From assembly GCF_028553725.1 (NCBI RefSeq), contig NZ_CP067126.1, forward strand, positions 310,001-374,000: a stretch of 64,000 nucleotides of DNA, in the 5' to 3' direction. A program made the translations under genes and the position numbers. Within the stretch, counting starts at the first letter, position 1. Each line of letters starts with the position of its first letter. The notes beneath the pieces were generated by a model. That model ran no database searches. It worked only from the letters and a program-made list of their open reading frames with translations, and had not been told where the DNA came from. Below are positions 51,918-61,274 of this stretch, piece by piece. This DNA comes from Paracoccus alcaliphilus. Its GTDB lineage: Bacteria; Pseudomonadota; Alphaproteobacteria; Rhodobacterales; Rhodobacteraceae.

Positions 51918-52924
51918 TGCGTCAGACCGAACCCGGCCAGCGAATCCGACAGCGCCTCAAGCGCAAAGATCGAACGGACCGAGGGGTCCATGGCATTCGC
52001 TTCCATCGTCAGGATGCGGTCGTTCTGCACCGCATCCATTTCGCTGGTGACGGGATCGCCGGTCAGGAATTCACGCTTGACCTCGATATCGTCGGCGGGA
52101 AAGCGACGGCGGTTCATCTCGGCCGCGACGATGAAGGTCGGGTTGGCGCGGGCGATGGTTTCCCAGCCCACGGTCGGCCATTCCTCCTGCGAGGTGATGA
52201 CGTTCTGCACCCCCAGCTTGGACAGCATCCAGCCCGGCGCGGCATTCACCCCGGCGACATAGGGGTCGATCCCGATATCGGCCGAGGAATACCAGAACAC
52301 GCCCGACACGTCCTCGGGCAGGTTCAGCGCCTGCGCCTGTTCGACCGCTGCCGCCTCGCGCGCCTTCAGGTCGGCGATCAGTTCCTCGCCACGATCCTGC
52401 ACGTCGAAGATCGCCGCCAGTTCCTCGATGCCCTGATAGAGCAATGCGGTGTCGAACATGACCGTGCGTTCGCCATCCATGCTTTGGGTATTGTCCTTGC
52501 CGACGCATTCGGCGGGCATGATCCAGCTGGGGATCTGCGCGTCGTCGAACATCTCGCGTGTGCCGACCGCGCCTTGCGGGCCGATCATCCATTCATAGGC
52601 GGTGACGACCAGCCCGGGCCGTTTTTCCAGCACGCTTTCAAAACTGGGGGCATTGTCCGAAAGACGCTCGACCCCGGCATCGACCTCCTCGAATTCCGGC
52701 AAGACCGGATTGATCCACAGCGCCGTCCCCGCGACCTTGTCGGCAAGGCCCAGCATATACAGGATCTCGGTCGTGCTCTGGCCGACGCTGACGACGCTTT
52801 CGGGCGCTTTGTCAAAGCTGACCTCGTGACCGCAGCTTGTCAGGGTCAACGGGTATTCGGTGGCCGCGAACGCCATCGGCGCCAGCGTAAATGTGGCGAC
52901 AATCGCCGTGGTAAACCTGAGCAT
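51914..52924 (-). CDS. Periplasmic substrate-binding protein, BtuF/FepB type, riboswitch-controlled
   Basis: This 336-residue protein has a signal peptide (IVATFTLAPMAFA) and a class III binding-protein domain with VVSVGQSTTEILYMLGLADKVAGTALW. PGLVVTAYEWMIG, a helical spine and GWETIARANPTFIVAAE follow. GGAAGGAAG precedes the ATG at 52924. A cobalamin riboswitch 110 nt upstream in the leader points to a corrinoid ligand rather than a ferric siderophore, although the fold alone does not decide this. It is the first gene of the operon. Confidence 0.82.
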   Translation of the reverse strand: MLRFTTAIVATFTLAPMAFAATEYPLTLTSCGHEVSFDKAPESVVSVGQSTTEILYMLGLADKVAGTALWINPVLPEFEEVDAGVERLSDNAPSFESVLEKRPGLVVTAYEWMIGPQGAVGTREMFDDAQIPSWIMPAECVGKDNTQSMDGERTVMFDTALLYQGIEELAAIFDVQDRGEELIADLKAREAAAVEQAQALNLPEDVSGVFWYSSADIGIDPYVAGVNAAPGWMLSKLGVQNVITSQEEWPTVGWETIARANPTFIVAAEMNRRRFPADDIEVKREFLTGDPVTSEMDAVQNDRILTMEANAMDPSVRSIFALEALSDSLAGFGLTQ

Positions 52925-53037
52925 AATGCTTCCTTCCGCTGCATTATGGGCAGGCCGAACAGGCGGGTTGCGGTCGGGCATACAGGGGCACCGAACACAA
53001 TCCCCTCCCGAGCCGACCCGCTCGGATTGGTCAAACG

Positions 53038-53222
53038 TCGCCGGCAGGTCTCCTGACTGACGGGTCACAGCTGGCTCGACCTTCCCGGACCCTGGGTCCA
53101 GTGGCATATTCCGAGCCGGGCTCACCGCCTACAGTTGCGGGGGCAGTTCCGGTTCGGGACGTGAAACACCCCGGCGGATTCCCTTTCAATTCCTTGCGGA
53201 AACCGACACCCTTCCCCTAGCG
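53038..53222 (-). ncRNA. Cobalamin (AdoCbl) riboswitch
   Basis: On the minus strand the leader shows the class I cobalamin aptamer elements in order: AAAGGGAATCCG, CTGCCCCCGCAACTGTAGGCGG, GCCACTGG, the GGGTCCGGGAAGG segment, and the 3' closing AGTCAGGAGACCTGCCGGC. It lies in the 5' leader of the substrate-binding protein gene and would shut the operon down when adenosylcobalamin is plentiful. Confidence 0.93.
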
Positions 53223-53262
53223 CCTGACGGTGTTGGTGGCAAGTCGCGGATGCAGGGGCAAA

Positions 53263-53286
53263 GCGCCGCCCCTTTCGGGGCGGCGC
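53263..53286 (-). terminator. Intrinsic terminator-like hairpin after isocitrate lyase
   Basis: GCGCCGCCCC (53263-53272) and GGGGCGGCGC (53277-53286) are perfect 10-bp arms with a TTTC/GAAA tetraloop. On the minus strand a short T3 run follows. It separates isocitrate lyase (ending 53334) from the riboswitch transcript. Confidence 0.7.
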
Positions 53287-53333
53287 ACCGGGCGGCGGGT
53301 CCAACGCCAGAAGGCCGCCGACCGGATCCGGGT

Positions 53334-54944
53334 TTATTCGGCGGCGAACTGGTTCATGGTGTTCGCGTGTCCGCCCGCTTTCAGCGCGCGCTCGCCCGCG
53401 ACCATTTCCTTGAACGTGTCGCCAAGGTCCGAGCCGACTTCGTGCTGGTGCCGGACCGCGCTGATGCCGCGACGGATTTCCTCGCGCTGCACGGTCTTGA
53501 CATAAGCCAGCATCTTCTGCTCGCCGAAATAGCCGTGCGACAGCTCATCCACCGATTTCGCGGTCAGGTGGAAGGTCGGCAGGGTGATCAGGTTGTGGAA
53601 CACGCCCGCCCGCGCCGAGATGTCAGTCTGGAAGCGTTGCAGACGCGTGTCGGCCTCGTGGCCCAGATCGGTGTCGTCGTAATCGGCCTTCATCAGCTCA
53701 ACGCCGTCGGGATAGTCGGCCTCGTTGATCCGGCCTTCCTTGATCCACTGCGCGCGGACCTGTTTGCGCAGGTTCAGCGTCCAGTTGAAGCTGGGCGAGT
53801 TGTTATAGGTCAGCTTGGCATCCGGCACTTCCTTGCGGATCTCGGCGACCATTCCGGCGATTTCGTCGACATTGGGCGTGTCGGTCTCGATCCACAGCAG
53901 GTCCGCGCCGCCGTCGCGCAGGCTGGCGATGCAGTCCTCGATCACGCGGGCGCGGCCGGTACCTTCGCGGAACGGAAACAGCCCGTTGGGCAGGCGGGCA
54001 GGCTTGACGAATTCGCCACCCTGCCAGATGGCCAGCTCGCCCTCACGGATCGGATTGGCGTCAGAGATCGGCGCGGTTTTCAGCCATTTGAGATACTCGG
54101 CGGCATGATCGCCGGGGCGCTGGCTGACCGGCACCTTCTGGGTCAGACCGGCGCCAAGACTGTCGGTGCGCGCCACGATCACGCCGTCATCGACACCCAG
54201 CTCCTCGAAGGCCAGACGGCAGGCGCGCAGCTTTTCGATGAAATCCTCGCGCGGGACGGTGACCTTGCCGTCCTGATGGCCGCATTGCTTGGCGTCGGAC
54301 ACCTGGTTCTCGATCTGCAGCGCGCAGGCGCCGGCCTTGATCAGTTCCTTGGCCAGCAGATAGGTGGCATGTTCGTTGCCAAAGCCCGCGTCGATATCGG
54401 CGATGATCGGCACGACATGGGATTCGAAACCGTCGATCGCCGCGATGGCACGCTGGCGTTCCGCATCCGTACCGGCCTCTTTCAGCGCCTTGAACAGGTC
54501 GTTCAGCGCCACCTCGTCGGCCTGCCGCAGCGAGACATAGATCTCGTTGATCAGATCGGCCACGGCGGTCTTTTCGTGCATCGACTGGTCGGGCAGATGA
54601 CCCCAGCGGTTGCGCAGGCCGGCAACCATCCAGCCCGACAGATAGACATAGGTGCCCCTGGCCGTGCCGCGCAGGCGCTTGACCGATTTGATCATCTGCT
54701 GGGCGTGAAAGCCCGACCAGCAGCCAAGGCTTTGCGTGAATTTCGAGGTATCGGCATCATAGGCGGCCATGTCGGCGCGCATCACCGTTGCCATGTCGCG
54801 GGCGATGTCCAGATGCGTGTCATAGGTGCTTTGCAACCGCAGTTGCACGATGTCATCGACCGTAACGCCACCCGGCGTATTCCCGGAGGGGTAGCGCGAC
54901 AGGAGCTCGGCACGGATTTCCGAAAAAGTCTTTCGGTTCTTCAT
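53334..54944 (-). CDS. aceA: Isocitrate lyase
   Basis: This 536-residue protein is the long form of isocitrate lyase. It has GTYVYLSGWMVAG, PIIADIDAGFGNEHATYLLAKELI with the Mg-binding Asp residues, IENQVSDAKQCGHQDGK with the catalytic cysteine at position 221, TDSLGAGLTQ, and LTYNNSPSFNWTLN. It cleaves isocitrate to glyoxylate and succinate, the first step of the glyoxylate cycle. AAAGGA precedes the ATG at 54944; MLKG at 54962 is less likely. It is followed by a hairpin terminator and preceded by malate synthase on the same strand (129-bp gap). Confidence 0.94.
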   Translation of the reverse strand: MKNRKTFSEIRAELLSRYPSGNTPGGVTVDDIVQLRLQSTYDTHLDIARDMATVMRADMAAYDADTSKFTQSLGCWSGFHAQQMIKSVKRLRGTARGTYVYLSGWMVAGLRNRWGHLPDQSMHEKTAVADLINEIYVSLRQADEVALNDLFKALKEAGTDAERQRAIAAIDGFESHVVPIIADIDAGFGNEHATYLLAKELIKAGACALQIENQVSDAKQCGHQDGKVTVPREDFIEKLRACRLAFEELGVDDGVIVARTDSLGAGLTQKVPVSQRPGDHAAEYLKWLKTAPISDANPIREGELAIWQGGEFVKPARLPNGLFPFREGTGRARVIEDCIASLRDGGADLLWIETDTPNVDEIAGMVAEIRKEVPDAKLTYNNSPSFNWTLNLRKQVRAQWIKEGRINEADYPDGVELMKADYDDTDLGHEADTRLQRFQTDISARAGVFHNLITLPTFHLTAKSVDELSHGYFGEQKMLAYVKTVQREEIRRGISAVRHQHEVGSDLGDTFKEMVAGERALKAGGHANTMNQFAAE

Positions 54945-55073
54945 ATTGTTTCCTTTCAACATGGTCGGTTCTGGTTTTGACGGGTTCGGATTGCGACGGG
55001 GTATTGTCCGGAGAGCAGTCCCCGGGGATCGGCCCGCCGAAGGGGGAAAGCGTGCGAATGATGTCCATGGGGT

Positions 55074-56699
55074 TCAGTCCAATGCGTTCAGGACACGACT
55101 GGCCGGGGTGGTGATGAAGTCGGGCAGCACGTCGGCCGTGACCGCCTCCTGCACGATCCGCGCGGCACTGGCGTAATGGCCGCGATGAAAACCGTTCGGG
55201 CCAAGGCGTCCGAGGATGCGGAGGATTTCCTCCTGCACCAGCTGCCCGAACCATTCGTCCGTCAGCCGGCCCTCGCCGCCATCGGCCAGCACCACCGGCG
55301 CATTGTGCCGGCGCCATTGCCACAGCTGCGCGCGGCTGATCTCGGCGGTGGCGGCATCCTCCATCAGGTTGCTGATCGGCACCGCGCCGCGGCCTTGCAG
55401 CCATTGCGCCAGATATTCGATGGCGACCGAGATATTGGTGCGGATACCGGCCTCGGTCACCTGACCTTGATGCGGGGCCAACAGCTTGGCGGGCTCGATC
55501 CGGTAATCCTGACGCTGGCGGCGGATCTGGTTCAGCCCCGGCATGGCCGCATCGAAGACCTCGCGCGCGACCGGCACCAGATCGGGATGGGCAACCCAGG
55601 TGCCGTCATGGCCCAGTTCGACCTCGCGCCGCTTGTCCTCGCGCACCTTCGCGAATGCGGCCTCGTTGGCGGCGGGATCGCCCTTCACCGGGATCGCGGC
55701 GGCCATGCCGCCCATCGCATGGATGCCCCGGCGGTGACACACCTTGACCAGCCGCGCAGCATAGGTCGCCAGAAAGGCGCGGTCCATCGTGACCTCTGCC
55801 CGGTCGGGCAGAACATAGGCGCCGTGATTGCGCAGCGTCTTGATATAGCTGAAGATATAATCCCACCGGCCACAGTTCAGCCCGGCGATATGGTCGCGCA
55901 GTTCCCAGATGATCTCATCCATCTCGAAAGCGGCAGGCAGGGTCTCGATCAGCACCGTGGCCTTGATCGTGCCGGGGGCGAGACCGATCTTGTCCTGCGC
56001 GAACAGGAACACCTCGTTCCAGAACTTCGCCTCGCGATGGCTTTCCAGCTTGGGCAGGTAATAGAACGGCCCGCGTCCCGAAGCAGCCAGCGCGCGGCCA
56101 TTGTGAAAGATGTTCAGCCCGAAATCGAACAGCGCGGCCGAAACCGGCTGGCCGCCGATCAGCACATTCGATTCCGCCATATGCAGTCCGCGCGGGCGAA
56201 CGATCAGCAACGCGGGATCGAGGCCGATGCGATAGGACTTGCCGGTCTTCGGATCGTCATGTTGCAGCGTGCCGTCGCGGTAATCCAGCATGTTCGCATG
56301 GCCCGCGATGATATTGGCGAAACCGGGCGAGGTCGCATCCTCGAAATCGGCCATGAAGACTTTCGCGCCCGAGTTCAGCGCGTTGATCATCATCTTGCGA
56401 TCCACGGGGCCGGTGATCTCGACCCGGCGATCGGCCAGCGCCTCGGGCACCGGGGCGGCTTGCCAGATGCCTTGCCGGATTTCTTTCGTCTCGGGCAGGT
56501 AATCGGGCAACTCGCCCCGGTCGATGCGCTCCTGACGGCGCTGCCGGGCGACCATCAGCGCATGAAGGCGCAGGCCGAAGCGCGCCTGAAGCGTGGCCAC
56601 GAAGGTCAGTGCTTCGGTGGTCAGGACATGATCGGCGCCGGGTGCATCGCGCAGGATGACGGGCGGCGGAATGGTGATGGCAGAATGATCGAGGGGCAT
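55074..56699 (-). CDS. aceB: Malate synthase A
   Basis: This 541-residue protein has malate synthase A motifs: KVFMADFEDATSPGFANIIAGH, LDPALLIVRPRGLHMAESNVLI, GPFYYLPKLESHREAKFWNEVF, ATVLIETLPAAFEMDEIIWELRDHIAGLNCGRWDYIFSYIKT with the Mg ligand Glu, and MGGMAAAIPVKGDPAANE. It condenses glyoxylate with acetyl-CoA to malate. Together with aceA downstream it completes the glyoxylate bypass. It is divergent from the ScfR/RamB-like regulator across 146 bp. Confidence 0.94.
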   Translation of the reverse strand: MPLDHSAITIPPPVILRDAPGADHVLTTEALTFVATLQARFGLRLHALMVARQRRQERIDRGELPDYLPETKEIRQGIWQAAPVPEALADRRVEITGPVDRKMMINALNSGAKVFMADFEDATSPGFANIIAGHANMLDYRDGTLQHDDPKTGKSYRIGLDPALLIVRPRGLHMAESNVLIGGQPVSAALFDFGLNIFHNGRALAASGRGPFYYLPKLESHREAKFWNEVFLFAQDKIGLAPGTIKATVLIETLPAAFEMDEIIWELRDHIAGLNCGRWDYIFSYIKTLRNHGAYVLPDRAEVTMDRAFLATYAARLVKVCHRRGIHAMGGMAAAIPVKGDPAANEAAFAKVREDKRREVELGHDGTWVAHPDLVPVAREVFDAAMPGLNQIRRQRQDYRIEPAKLLAPHQGQVTEAGIRTNISVAIEYLAQWLQGRGAVPISNLMEDAATAEISRAQLWQWRRHNAPVVLADGGEGRLTDEWFGQLVQEEILRILGRLGPNGFHRGHYASAARIVQEAVTADVLPDFITTPASRVLNALD

Positions 56700-56845
56700 G
56701 GTGGGCTCCGGTGATTCCGTGTAATGTCAGGTTAGTAATGTTATGCCGCAGATGCAGCATATCGTTTGAACAAAGGGGTTTTATTGTCATTCATGTCAGA
56801 CAACCCCGACATATATTGTAATTTTTGTTACAAGAGGCGAACGGG

Positions 56846-58282
56846 ATGGCAGCGCGCACAGAGAAACTGATCATCGGCCAGCGGCTGCGGGTCTTGCGGC
56901 AATCGCTGGGGCTGACGCAGGCACAGATGGCGGCGGAACTGGGTGTCTCGGCCAGCTATATCACCCTGATCGAGGCCGATCAGCGCCCGGCCTCGGCCCG
57001 GCTGCTGATGCGGCTGGCCGAAGTCTATGACCTGAACATCACCGAGCTTGCGCCCTCGGCGGATGCGCAGCTGGCGGCGGATTTCGCCTCGGCGCTGAAG
57101 GACCCGGCGCTGGAGACAGGCAGTCTGCCGCGCGCCGAGATAGAGGCCGTGCTGCAATCGTCACCGCGAATCGCGGCGGCGTTCGTGCGGCTGCATGACC
57201 GTTACCGCGAGGCGCTGGTGATGCCGCAGGCCGACGCCAACCCGATGACCGACCGCGACAAGGTCGAGGCGCTGGCCGAAACCACGCGCCCGGTCGAGCA
57301 GGTGCGCGCATGGTTCTATGCCCGCGGCAACCATGTCGATCCGCTGGACCGCGCCGCCGAGGCGCTGGCCGAGGAACTGGCCCTGCACCGCAACGAACCC
57401 CATGTCGCGCTCAGCGCCCGGCTGGGCGCACATGGCATTCATGTCCGCATCCTGCCTGCCCCGGTGATGGGCGATCAGTTGCGCCGGTTCGACCAGCACC
57501 GCAAGGAGCTCTTGCTGTCGGAACTGCTGGGTCAGTCCAGCCGGCGCTTCCAGATCGGCGTTCTGCTGGCGCGGCTGGAGGCCGAGGACATCATCGCCGC
57601 ACTGGTCGCGGGCGCGGCGCTGCCCGATCCGGCAGCGGTCAGCCTGATGCGGGTCAGCCTGGCGAATTATTTCGCCGCAGCCCTGCTGATGCCCTATGGC
57701 CGCTTTCTGGCCGCCTGCGAAAGCACCCGCTATGATGTCGAACTGCTCAGCCACCGTTTCGGCACCAGTTTCGAGCAGACCGCCCATCGCATGTCCACGC
57801 TGCAACGCCCGCAGGCGCGCGGCATCCCCTTCTTCTTCGTGCGTGTGGACCGGGCCGGGAATATCTCGAAACGTTTCAGCGCCGGGCGCTTTCCGTTTTC
57901 GCGCTTTGGCGGCACCTGTCCGCTATGGAACATCCATTCCGCCTTCGAGACCCCCGATCAGGTCCAGACCCAGGTGATCCGAATGCCGGAAGGAGCCAGC
58001 TATTTCTCGATCGCGCGCACGGTCAGCCGGGCGGGTGGCAGCCACGGCGCCCCCTCGCAACGGCTGGCCATCGGTCTGGGCTGCGACGTGGCCTATGCGC
58101 CGCGCCTGATCTATGCCGACGGCATCGACCTCGACCGCAGCAAGCCCGTCGATATCGGGCTGAACTGCTATCTGTGCGAGCGGCAGAACTGCCCCGCCCG
58201 TGCCCATGCCCCGATCAACCGCAAACTGGCCGTGAACGAACGCGAACGCAGCCTCGCGATCTTCCGCTTCGAGGAGGGTTAA
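56846..58282 (+). CDS. ScfR/RamB-type XRE regulator of short-chain acyl metabolism
   Basis: This 478-residue protein has an XRE HTH at residues 10-65 (GQRLRVLRQSLGLTQAQMAAELGVSASYITLIE). A metallopeptidase-like region follows around FEQTAHRMSTLQR, and then a DUF2083 C-terminal domain. The C-terminal domain carries SRFGGTCPLWNIHSAFE and a cysteine set in NCYLCERQNCPAR. RamB/ScfR proteins sense acyl-CoA status and control the glyoxylate cycle or acetate genes. The divergent aceB promoter makes that role likely. The intergenic region contains TTTGAACAAAG (56765-56775), similar to reported RamB-type sites. ATG 56846 was chosen over a TTG at 56825. Confidence 0.85.
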   Translation: MAARTEKLIIGQRLRVLRQSLGLTQAQMAAELGVSASYITLIEADQRPASARLLMRLAEVYDLNITELAPSADAQLAADFASALKDPALETGSLPRAEIEAVLQSSPRIAAAFVRLHDRYREALVMPQADANPMTDRDKVEALAETTRPVEQVRAWFYARGNHVDPLDRAAEALAEELALHRNEPHVALSARLGAHGIHVRILPAPVMGDQLRRFDQHRKELLLSELLGQSSRRFQIGVLLARLEAEDIIAALVAGAALPDPAAVSLMRVSLANYFAAALLMPYGRFLAACESTRYDVELLSHRFGTSFEQTAHRMSTLQRPQARGIPFFFVRVDRAGNISKRFSAGRFPFSRFGGTCPLWNIHSAFETPDQVQTQVIRMPEGASYFSIARTVSRAGGSHGAPSQRLAIGLGCDVAYAPRLIYADGIDLDRSKPVDIGLNCYLCERQNCPARAHAPINRKLAVNERERSLAIFRFEEG

Positions 58283-58885
58283 TGGCCCGGCGTGTCCGCA
58301 TCCTCGGACTGGTTGGACTCGCGGTCGAAGGCTGCGCGCCAGCGTAACAGCAGGTCCGACGCGCCGTCGCGGCGTTCGGCCTGCCGCAGCGCCACGCGCA
58401 GGGCCGCACGACCGAAGCGGTCGGTGGGTGGGTCGATCCGGTCGGGCGGATCGCCCGCCGCCAGCATATACCAGATTTCGGCTTTCAGATTGTGGCGGGC
58501 CGGGTCACCCCACGCCACCAGCATGTGCTGAAATGCATCGAAGGCCGCCCGGTCGAAATCGCGATCCGCGCCAAGACTGTCCATGATCGGGCTTTCCGGA
58601 TGCAATCCTGCCACCGGAACCAGCCCCTCAGGGATCGGCGTATTGGCCGAATGGCTGCGTCGAGCACGCAAAAGCTGCGGCAGAACGTGGGTATGCGGCC
58701 CGACGGGCGAAACCCCGCCGGTATCCGGCCCGCCGATCTTCTGGAACACCTCGACCCGCCCGATGCGGGTCAGCGCGACGCGGTGCGGATGCGTCTTGAG
58801 GATCGCGGGCATGGCGCGGCTATCGTGATCCGTCACCGGTTTTCCGGCCTCGGCCCGCAACAATGCGATCAGATCGGGGCGGCGT
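58279..58885 (-). pseudogene. Conserved hypothetical gene truncated at its 5' end by an IS
   Basis: The open frame reads out of the IS boundary as RRPDLIALLRAEAGKPVTD, then MPAILKTHPHRVALTRIGRV. EVFQKIGGPDTGG, GPHTHVLPQLLRARRSHSAN and TPIPEGLVPVAGLHPESP follow, then a helical C-terminus ending at 58279. The internal part resembles conserved rhizobial/paracoccal proteins of unknown function (DUF6925-like, from memory). No native start exists; only a TTG at 58863 could serve. It is convergent with the regulator gene and overlaps it by 4 bp. Confidence 0.6.
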
Positions 58886-59929
58886 TGTTGCAGAACTGAT
58901 CATCATCCGGGATTCACGGCGTGAATCTGGTGGGTTAAGAGCCTGCCATGAGCAAGCCCGAACCTGCCCGCTACGGTACGACCAACTGGCAATCCTATAA
59001 CGACGCGCTGAAGCGGCGCGGATCTCTGCTCGTCTGGCTGGACCGGGACATGGACTGGCCTGCGCCGAAGGCAGGCAAGCCCGGACGTCCGCCGGTCTTC
59101 TCCGACGCCACCATCCAGTTCTGCCTGATGATGAAGGTGCTCTTCGGCCTGCCGCTTCGGCAAACGACCGGACTGGTCGCCAGCATCCTTGAGATGGCTG
59201 GTCTGGACTGGCCGGTCCCGGACTTCTCCACGCTCAGCCGCCGCCAGAAGACAATCACGGTCCAGCTTTCGTCGCGCCGGGCTCCGGGCGCTCTGAACCT
59301 GCGGGTGGATAGCACCGGGATCAAGTTCCTGGGTGACGGAGAGTGGCTGGCGAGGAAGCATGGCACCCACCGCCGGCGCCAGTACCGCAAGGTCCATCTG
59401 GCGATGGACACGGCGACCGGCGACATCCGGGCGGTGGAATTCACCTCCAGCCGTGAGGGCGACAGCCCCGTTCTCCCTGATCTTCTGGACCAGATCCCGG
59501 AAGACGAGGAAATCGGCACCGTTACCGGTGATGGCGCCGAAGGCACCCGCCGTTGCCATTCGGCGATCCTCGCGCGCGGTGGCACAGGGATCATTCCCAT
59601 CCGCAGAAATGGCCGCCTCTGGAAAGAAGATTGCCCCGCTGCCCTGGCCCGCAACGACATCCTGAGGGCAACCCGGCGTCTCGGCCGGACGATTTGGAAA
59701 AGATGGTCCGGCGACCAAGTCCGCAGCCGGGTCGAGGCCCGGATGAGGAACCTGAAATCCTTCGGCGAGCGGATCGCCTCGAGGGACCCCGACCGTCAGA
59801 CAGCCGAGATCCACATCCGCGTGGCCCTGATGAACCGCTTCAATGCCCTCGGCACCGCCCAGATCGAACGCGTGGCATGAACTCAGCCGGGAAAAGCGGC
59901 ATTATGTCCTGAAAACGACTTCTGCAACA
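58886..59929 (+). mobile_element. IS5-family insertion sequence, copy 2
   Basis: The ends match copy 1: TGTTGCAGAAC at 58886-58896, and the complementary TCTGCAACA at 59921-59929 preceded by the same CCTGAAAACGACT tract. It is oriented opposite to copy 1. It has inserted between a conserved hypothetical gene (left) and an IS66-type orfA (right). Confidence 0.85.
58948..59880 (+). CDS. IS5-family transposase (copy 2)
   Basis: This 310-residue DDE transposase appears intact (DSTGIKFLGDGEW, GDGAEGTRRCHSAI, RNLKSFGERIASRD). From about codon 125 on, the DNA is nearly identical to copy 1; one small cluster differs (GDIRAVEF versus GNVRAVEF). The first 120 codons differ at roughly one residue in seven. 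This suggests recombination or gene conversion between copies. Confidence 0.9.
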   Translation: MSKPEPARYGTTNWQSYNDALKRRGSLLVWLDRDMDWPAPKAGKPGRPPVFSDATIQFCLMMKVLFGLPLRQTTGLVASILEMAGLDWPVPDFSTLSRRQKTITVQLSSRRAPGALNLRVDSTGIKFLGDGEWLARKHGTHRRRQYRKVHLAMDTATGDIRAVEFTSSREGDSPVLPDLLDQIPEDEEIGTVTGDGAEGTRRCHSAILARGGTGIIPIRRNGRLWKEDCPAALARNDILRATRRLGRTIWKRWSGDQVRSRVEARMRNLKSFGERIASRDPDRQTAEIHIRVALMNRFNALGTAQIERVA

Positions 59930-60363
59930 ATGTCGCCGGAAGGGGAAATCAATGCCGAGGCCCTCACGGCACGCAGGATCTCGGTAAGATGAGCGGCGGG
60001 ATAACCAGGCGGTATCGCAATATCCGCATCCCCGAGACGGACCCGGCAGGATGCTGCATCATCCGCCACGGGTGGGTTGGATCTGGCGCTGCGTCCAGGT
60101 TTCGCCGATGTTGGCGGCAGGACCTCGAAAAACGTGGGTTCGGCATCGCCGGGTCTGGCGTTCTTGACCCATACCGCCACCAGGGACTGGTGCGCGCCGA
60201 TTTCTTCGGCGATCTCGCGGACGCTGGCACCGGCCTCGATCCGTTCGACTGCCATGGCGCGGAGCGCCTCGGGCCATTTGCGACGCCCGTTGGGCATGGT
60301 CGGGACGGCAAAGCCCCAGACCGTTTCAACTTCTTCCGGAACCTCTCCGTCCAGCATTGTCAC
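59902..60363 (-). pseudogene. IS66-type TnpA (HTH) gene, 3' end replaced by IS5
   Basis: The frame of 153 codons has an HTH region (NGRRKWPEALRAMAVERIEA, then SVREIAEEIGAHQSLVAVWV). The IS66 orfA-type end is ADIAIPPGYPAAHLTEILRAVRAS, after which the frame runs into the IS5 copy (GDIVAEVVFRT). Only the last few native codons appear lost, but the rest of the IS66 (tnpB, tnpC) is absent. Confidence 0.65.
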
Positions 60364-60432
60364 CTCCTTTGATCAGATGACGCCAGTATCGCTAAGTCAT
60401 TGATTTATAGAAACATGGGGTCTTTTCACCGC

Positions 60433-60813
60433 TTACGGTCCTCGGTCATGCGCGGCCTGCCATAGCTGCCCGGGCTCAGCCGATGCTGGTCGCGAATATG
60501 CGTCAGGATCATCGCGCGCCACACTTGCCGGTCCAAGGTTTGAGCTTTCGCGACAAAAAATCGTTGCCCACGGCCAGCTCTCCGATCCTGGCGTGCAGCG
60601 ACCACACCGTGTCCTCATCGACCTCGGCCTTCTTCTTCCCGCCGCGATCAAAGATGTCCGTCACCCCTTCGAGCAGCGCCTTCTCCACTAGTGGATCATT
60701 GTCGGATGCAAGCCGTATTCTGCGGCCAGCTCCGACACGGTGCGCTCGCCTTTCACGGCTTCCAGCGCCACACAAGCCTTGAAGCCCGCGTCAAGGTTCC
60801 TGCGTTTCGACAT
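60433..60813 (-). pseudogene. IS3-family transposase remnant (orfA frameshifted, orfB scrap)
   Basis: MSKRRNLDAGFKACVALEAV and SELAAEYGLHPTMIH is a typical IS3 orfA start. It ends in a premature TAG near 60688 and continues in another frame as KALLEGVTDIFDRGGKKKAE and GELAVGNDFLSRKLKPW. An orfB scrap (THIRDQHRLSPGSYGRPRMTE) follows, with most of orfB deleted. Confidence 0.75.
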
Positions 60814-60957
60814 GTTCTGATCTCCTCGTTCTGGGAGATCAGCAACCGTCGTAGGGTGCTGGGAGGCAGCGTCCGTCAAGCTGGTGTAAATTCTCGGATA
60901 GCCATTCTGGATCATCGGTTAGCCGTTGCAATAAGCCCGTCGACCCTCACAGCATTC

Positions 60958-61095
60958 CTAGAGGCCAGCGCCAATCCTGCCCTCGACATCATGCTCCATC
61001 AGCGTCTGAAGCACAGCCTCGGTCACGGCGCGCAGAAAATCTCCCTCGTCATGCTGTTGCAGCAGCTCGATCACGGGCATGTTGGCCTTGGTCAT
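60958..61095 (-). pseudogene. IS256-family transposase N-terminal remnant
   Basis: The 45 codons MTKANMPVIELLQQHDEGDF, then LRAVTEAVLQTLMEHDVEG, are the typical start of an IS256 (mutator) transposase. They end in TAG at 60958-60960. The DDE domain is absent. The sequence from 61096 to 61260 shows no gene. Confidence 0.7.
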
Positions 61096-61274
61096 CGGGG
61101 TTCTCTTCGGTCAGTGGTTAAAGCTGGTAACTCCACCATAAACCGACGCCCTCGACGGCCACCCCGGTTACAACACCTCCGCGGCGCAACTTTCAACCAC
61201 GTCCTTGGATGCTACCGGCTGAGAAAGGCGAAGGTCATGCAATCCATTGAAGTTACATGAATTTAAAAAGATAA

